NCBI GenBank assembly: GCA_034401135.1
Contig: JAWZSP010000002.1
Location: 2,666,001-2,730,000, forward strand
Source of the DNA: Volutella citrinella
Taxonomy: Eukaryota > Ascomycota > Sordariomycetes > Hypocreales > Nectriaceae
Direction of reading: 5' to 3'
Length of the DNA stretch: 64,000 bases
Below the pieces are notes generated by a model. That model was not told where the DNA came from, searched no databases, and saw nothing but the letters and a program-made list of their open reading frames with translations. The first letter of the stretch is position 1; the number at the start of each line of letters is the position of its first letter. The translations under genes and the position numbers were made by a program. Shown in pieces: positions 58,737-64,000 of the stretch.

Positions 58737-59773
58737 CACCACACCGTATACCAGGCCAAACCAAGCGGGCGTTTTGATTTTGGGAACTTTATACCATTTG
58801 CAATATTTGTTACCACGTTCGAGGCACAAGGATAATCAGCTTCGTCCCCATCTACAACAGCTAGAATTAGACAGTCACACACACACTATAAGACAGCGAG
58901 TTGCCCGTTAATCGAAATACTTGTTTCATTCGTTGGCAGCAATCGAATGTTTGCGGGTGTGTGGGTTGAAGCTGGTGAAGCAATCGAGGATAAGAGGGAG
59001 CACATGCGAGCCGAGAGTGATTGATGAAGTGCATGGACGAGATCTAAAAGCAATAAAACCGTGCATAGGGAATGCGGGATCGATGCACATAATTGGCGGA
59101 CGGAACCGACAAGAGCCATCTGATCAGTTCGTCTTGTAACCATTTTGGTAACAACGCCGGCCTGAGCTCTGTGCTGGGGAAGCATAGGTTGGCGGAGGTT
59201 AGGCATGTACCAGTTCGCGCACCGTAGCCCAAGGTTCAAGCGTGTATCTCGTAACTGGCGGATCGTCGTCCCCACTGGGGCCCCCCTCCCAAGCCCCCGG
59301 AGGCGATGCCGCAGGGGCCGAGCAGCGCCTTGCAGGTACGACTTGGGCCACCGCGCGGACTGCCGTTTGGCGAGCTGCCGAGGCTAAAGCGACGGAAGCC
59401 CGAAAACAATGAAAGTCACCCCACAGCTGGGGCTGGCATGTTGAGCCCGGCTAACCACATGTCACCGACTCACCAATCGGCCCCAAGACTTCGCTTCGTA
59501 GTGCGCGTGCTCTTCTGTAATCTCAATCATAAACTCCCCCATCCCCTTCCTTGCGGGTGCACGCCACCGTCTTCTCGCCCCGGATTCTGAGCCTGACCGA
59601 CCACCTCTGTGCGTGAACGCGGCGTCGCCCATCGCCCTCAGCTTTGTCGTCGCTGCCCCTTCCTCCGCACTTGCCGGACAGCTTGCCGACGACGCCATCG
59701 CCATCCATGTTTGGCCCGAGCTCTCTCTGACCTCGGCCCCTCGTCCTCCATCGCCATCACCTTCGCCATCACC
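58737..59773. other. Intergenic, haspin 3' flank and PEX26 promoter
   Basis: 1 kb with no recognisable gene. The final 250 bp are C/T-rich, consistent with the PEX26 leader; longer frames there are upstream extensions of the PEX26 frame. Confidence 0.5.
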
Positions 59774-61200
59774 ATGTCTCTCACTGGTCACCAGAACGGC
59801 TTTGGCCACGCGGCCCCGTCGTCGAAAGGCCCTAATGGCCTTGCTCAAAGCTTGTTCGCCTCCAACGGCTCGACGCTCTCCTCCTCGTCCTCTCGGCACC
59901 CGTCGCAAATCTCCAAGATTTACCGTCAAGCATCGACTCTCTTTCTGACGCGTCGTCTTCCCGAAGCTCTGACTACGCTCCTCCCGCTTATCACCCCACC
60001 AGAGCCACTCTCTGATACCGAGCCCGCGCCCGTGGCCCGCGCCTCCAAGACAACACGAGTCAAGATCTGGAGTCTATACCTCACCATCCTCAATGCCATT
60101 GCGGAGCTCGAGCCGGACGATGGCAAGGATGCTTTTGGAACACAGGAGTGGAGATCTCTGTGCAATAAGGTCCGGGACGGCGAGGTCTGGGACGAGATTA
60201 TTAGGAATGGCTATCATGGTGTGGAGGGCGACGTGGACGCGGATGTTGTTATCAACCTGTGAGTCTGGAATGAAGCCATCCGAGACATTGAGTACTCGTT
60301 ATTAACACGAACAGCGCGACCTTGCTTCTAGCCCACGCCCGTGACCAAATTTTCAACCAGCGGAAATTGGAGGCATATTTTGCGTCCTCGAGCCAGCCGA
60401 ACCTGGACATTGCTGGCAGACTTGCCCAGTCGCCATCGCCAAGCCCCCGAATGTCAAACCGCTACCGGTCGCCCGCCAAGGGAACCAGCGGCGCCAACAC
60501 ACCCAGGGACCTGCATGCCCGTGTCAAGATTCTCGAGCTGTACACTCTGCATGTCCTCCTGCGTAACAATGAGTGGGATTACGCGCGTGAGTTCATCAGC
60601 GCCAGTGACGTGTTGGATGAAGAGAGGCGCGAGGCCTTTCTCCAGGCGCTCGAGAGTCTGCACGAGGAGCAATTGCAGCAAGAGTGGCTGGAACAAGAAG
60701 AACGTCGCAAGCAGGAAGAGGCCCTTCAACGCGAGCTCGAGGAGGCCAAGAGACTCCGCGCGGAGAATGAGGAGAGGGAACGCAAGCGGCTGGAGGAGCA
60801 GCGCGCCCGGCGGGAAGGGAGTGAAGTCGACTACGGGGTCGATGACAATGTCAGCCAGGCAGGATCCAGCCGGAGAGAGCACATCCGTACGCTGTCCAAT
60901 GGCTCAGCACGGAAGCGAGTGTCGGCGGGGATGAAACCAAACGGAAAGGCTGTGACGGCACCCACTCTGGCATCCCGAGCCTCAATGGTCTTGTCGCGGG
61001 CACACCGCATGGTCATGCAACTGAGCCAATCACTCAGAACCAACCCCATTCTGCTCATCAGGCTTCTGGCGTTCATCGTTGGTGTTATTGTAATGATGGG
61101 TAATCGGGCCATTCGCCAACGGGTGCAGAGGGTCTTGTCCGCTTCCTGGAACAAGATCAAGGCCACGGCTGGAATGGGAGTGAAGGTGAGCTATATGTGA
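59774..61200 (+). CDS. PEX26: Peroxin 26 (PEX26), peroxisomal membrane anchor
   Basis: Fungal PEX26 anchors the AAA ATPases Pex1-Pex6 to the peroxisome for recycling of the import receptor Pex5. Exons 59774-60258 and 60315-61200 give 456 residues. The layout fits the filamentous-fungal protein: a Ser-rich start, a helical domain ([20 protein letters not shown] onward), a Glu/Arg-rich coiled coil (about residues 275-340), and a membrane segment near the C-terminus ([16 protein letters not shown]) as in tail-anchored proteins. The stop is at 61198-61200; a GTGAGC just before it could be a donor for a further exon, but the ending GMGVKVSYM is plausible. The frame is also open upstream to 59609, but the 59774 Met begins the likely conserved part. 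Confidence 0.82.
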
Positions 61201-61507
61201 TTTCGAGGGGGTCATACTGTACCAAAAGGTCGTCATTTACGCATAATGAGGAGTTTCACGGGTTGGATCGAGTTATTGTTGCCTAGTACAATAATCATGG
61301 CTGTACATTACTAGCAGCTTAAATACTTATTTGGAGTATTCCTTTGTCAGACACCACAATCATGAGCCATTTTTGCTTCACAATCGAATTGATGATTTCC
61401 TTCTGTTCCAACACGACAACGCCCGAACGCCAGTTGATGCAGGCTATTGAAGCCAGTTCTCATCCTGCCATCACAAAACCAGATGCCCAACCCAGGGCAC
61501 CGTTGGG
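61201..61507. other. Intergenic, convergent 3' ends of PEX26 and PHF5A
   Basis: A short 307-bp spacer. Nothing recognised. Confidence 0.6.
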
Positions 61508-61901
61508 TTAATAATTTGCCGTACGATTCGTTTTCTTTTGGTAGAACAACTGCGAGGGGGGGTGATAGTTAGCAACAAGTCTTGCCCAGTCGGTAGAGGT
61601 AAACACTCACATCTGTCCTTGAACTACCAAGGTTGATGATCTTGGGGCATCCATCGCGGTCCTTCTCAAGACGTGTGCACTCGAAGCAGTAGAAGGCATC
61701 CGAGATTCCCTCGCCACCGCAAACGACGCACTTGTTTTGGTAGTTGCCGAAGCTGCACTCGTCGCAGATTCTTGCGAGGGTGGTTGGGCGCACGTAGGAA
61801 TCGCAGACGGGACATTTGCCATCGCACTTGTCGCAGAGGCGGCCGATGGAGATTCCGGCCTGCTTGCGGCACATAACGAGATCGGGGTGGTGACGAGACA
61901 T
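61508..61901 (-). CDS. PHF5A / Rds3, SF3b splicing factor subunit
   Basis: A small zinc protein of the SF3b part of the U2 snRNP, which helps recognise the intron branch point. Exons 61901-61611 and 61549-61508 give 110 residues, the family's exact length. The many CxxC pairs ([39 protein letters not shown]) form three zinc sites in a knot. [13 protein letters not shown] and the following LFYQKK are the conserved end; the tail NRTANY differs from the human one. An upstream in-frame Met (61949) would add 16 residues without family match, so 61901 is chosen. The 61-nt intron has a GTGAGT donor. Confidence 0.95.
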
Positions 61902-62295
61902 GTCGATGAGCCGGTAGTGTGGAGTGTGTCGGGGGATATGGTGCGTCAACGGTGGTGACCGTTTTTATGATTTTCTGAGAAGCTGAGGAAGCAGCCGACG
62001 TTTCGGTAGAAGCTTCAAGATTGTCAGCCTTGCCGCGGTTTGCTGAGTAAAACGCCACAGTGCCACATGTTTTGCGGGGCCAGATGTGGCTAGCGCCTCA
62101 TCTCCCTCGCGCAACAGGCTATCAAGCTCCCTCGGTCCCCACCTTGGACTTGAACTTCATCAGCCTCGACAATTTGACCGTGCAATCATCTTCGTTTCGG
62201 TCGGTTTTGTGGGCGAGAAATCCGTCGGTTTCATGTCACAATAGCGGAACATCCCGAATAATGCGACATACTGGCGAGGTCAATGACATATCATA
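61902..62295. promoter_or_regulatory. Divergent promoter, PHF5A / pinin-domain gene
   Basis: 394 bp separate the start codons of two splicing-related genes, so they may share control elements. No specific site was identified. Confidence 0.4.
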
Positions 62296-63383
62296 ATGGC
62301 GACGGTGGAAGAGTATGCATCCCTCACTTAGCACCTACAAACGCGTACGTATCGCTAATTCCTGTATAGAGGGCAACTTCTAGATAGGACTACATCAGAC
62401 AGAGAGAAGGATGCATCGCTAGGCGACGGAACCGAACGAGATGGGCTAAAGAGAAAAGCAATCGGCAGCGACGACGACGAATCCCCGAAGAGGGCGAAAC
62501 GCGATGACCAACACTTCCACAAGGCTGTGAGTCGCCGGCCAGTCCGAAGCTCTCCTCCGCCACCTCAAGACTTCTACGATGACCCCACAACCCATGATAC
62601 CGATCGCCGTAAGTCGGCAACTCAGGAGGAGAAGAAGCGTGGGAAGCGACTGTTTGGGGGGCTGCTGAGCACCCTAAGCCAAACAACTGGAAGCTCTCAA
62701 CAGAAGCGCCGCTTGGAGATCGAGCGGCGGCAACAGGAACGGCTACAACAGCAGAAGAATGACGATGATCGCGAAAAGGCAGACAAACTGGCTTGCGCGA
62801 CCAAGATGCGCGAATCGGAACAGATCTACTTTGACGAGCTGGTCGTGAGTTTGAAGCTTATCAATACTCGACATGCGGTACTGACGGCGCCAATCAGATG
62901 CTCAATAGGCATTCCAAGATGCTGGCCATGGCTAAATTCCTCCGCACTAAATCCAGTCCACAAGTGGTAGGTGTTCTTGTGACTATGATACGGCCCCGAG
63001 TTGTCAGTCTGACGTCGGTATAGTACTACCTGCCCTGGAAGCCTACGACGGAACAAGAGGACCAAATTGAGGACCAGATACGGGACGCCAAAGCAGTGAT
63101 CGAAAAAGAGGTCAGCGAGTTTGAAGAACGCAAGAAACGTCACGCAAAGGACCACGGTCAACGGGAGGCACCGCCGTCTAGGCACCAAACCACGGAACAG
63201 GTGAACCAAGACACCGCTCCCGAAGAGCCTCCAGAGGGGGCCAACGGAGACGCCCAGGGAGTCGCCGATATACCGGATAATGAATCCAGCAACCGGCAGG
63301 CCCATAATCAGCACCACCATCACCACCACCATGACGAGGCAGACGTGCTTGAGGAAGCAGATGAGGACATGGTTATTTATTAA
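62296..63383 (+). CDS. Pinin/SDK/MemA domain protein
   Basis: Four exons (62296-62312, 62370-62844, 62898-62966, 63024-63383) give 306 residues. A charged N-terminus (SDDDESPKRAKRDD) leads to the pinin domain, with KKRGKRLFGGLLSTLSQ and, after intron 2, MLNRHSKMLAMAKFLRTK and YYLPWKPTTEQEDQIEDQI. Pinin in animals joins the exon-junction and splicing machinery; fungal members are nuclear proteins of similar size. The C-terminus is acidic and includes a run of seven His. Exon 1 has only 17 nt; the start Met and the joint GAA are supported by a consistent frame, but an alternative first exon is possible. It lies divergent to PHF5A. Confidence 0.82.
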
Positions 63384-64000
63384 TTTGTCCGTCTCGCAGG
63401 CGCAGGTATCGGCCTACGCTTTTTGTGACTTTGTATCATTATGTAATGCTCTAGTTTGACGAGGACATCGCGAGTCGCTCGCACATTAGCCATTCCGGTG
63501 TGGGTATGGCGTTGTTACGGCGCGGAGACATGGGAGACATATGGGATTAGTCTCTTGTAACTTCCCAAGCAGTGTTTGGTCGAAAACGGCGTCGCTCAGT
63601 AGCTTGCAGATACCAATATTAACTCGATACCCTATATGCGTCTAAAAGCTGAGGCCGGCCCATCGTCAATAGTGCCAAGACTGTGATCTACGACAGACAT
63701 CAAGTTGAATATTTGGCTGGCACCTGGCCCATGGTGCAGCCCACACCGATGGCTGTCGCGGATAGTGGCACAATGCCATATTTACATCCACCCATCTGCA
63801 ACTTGTCGGCTTCAGCCATCACCATCTGCGCGGAGCAATGCGGGGCCAGCCATCAGGGAGGGTAATGATCCGACTCCGATCCTGCCTCGGCATCCGGTGC
63901 ATTGTGCCCCACCCCGCCTTGCCCGCCCCGTGACCCCCGTCCGGCAGAATGGGGAAGCTGGCGCACACCAGCCCCGCCTATCGGTTTGTTACTGCGCAAG
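63384..64000. other. Intergenic, to the window end
   Basis: 617 bp of 3' flank and unannotated DNA. No gene recognised. Confidence 0.55.

Overview
The window looks like nuclear DNA of a filamentous ascomycete (Pezizomycotina, most likely Sordariomycetes and probably a Hypocreales-type fungus). Reasons: genes are cut by many short introns (about 50-240 nt) with GTRNGT donors, CTAAC/CTGAC-like branch points and YAG acceptors; the coding DNA has a high GC third position; fungal-specific families are present (Zn2Cys6 regulator, fungal PEX26, GPI-type PLC-like protein); and there is an intron-containing tRNA-Gly. The order is inferred, not proven. I see no transposon, virus, CRISPR array or secondary-metabolite cluster. 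Splice structures were worked out by hand; in every multi-exon gene the exon lengths sum to a whole number of codons.

Layout. 1-479: C-terminal end of an unrecognised gene. 1428-5435: CCT8 (chaperonin theta), head-to-head with an NHP10-like INO80 subunit. 5794-9756: an RMD1/DUF155 membrane protein and a saccharopine-dehydrogenase-like reductase, the latter sharing a promoter region with ribosomal protein eL43 (10490-11132). 14602-19079: a RING-H2/PHD protein and mitochondrial ribosomal protein mL46. 19632-23415: cohesin SMC3. 26409-32235: MOT1, the TBP-displacing ATPase, followed by tRNA-Gly(GCC) at 32710-32788, CDC37 (33193-34754), a secreted PLC-like protein (36161-37255) and an ECM15/UPF0045 protein (37822-38413). 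41029-45919: a divergent GABA-degradation pair, SSADH and GABA transaminase. 50662-53534: a Zn2Cys6 transcription factor. 54662-63383: CCDC47-like ER protein, haspin kinase, PEX26, the splicing factor PHF5A/Rds3 and a pinin-domain protein.

How the genes work together. Most are single-copy housekeeping genes for proteostasis (CCT8, CDC37), chromatin and chromosomes (NHP10-like, SMC3, MOT1, haspin), translation (eL43, mL46, tRNA-Gly), splicing (PHF5A, pinin) and organelles (PEX26, CCDC47, RMD1). The only clear metabolic unit is the GABA pair, whose products catalyse consecutive steps (GABA to succinic semialdehyde to succinate); both promoters carry TATAATA at similar distances from the start codon. 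About 4.7 kb beyond GABA transaminase lies the Zn2Cys6 regulator, a possible but unproven controller.

The remaining DNA is intergenic, with long gene-free tracts at 11133-14601, 23416-26408, 38414-41028 and 45920-50661. The 38414-41028 tract holds a frame-broken protein-like relic. I did not find convincing evidence of a wholly new biological system.
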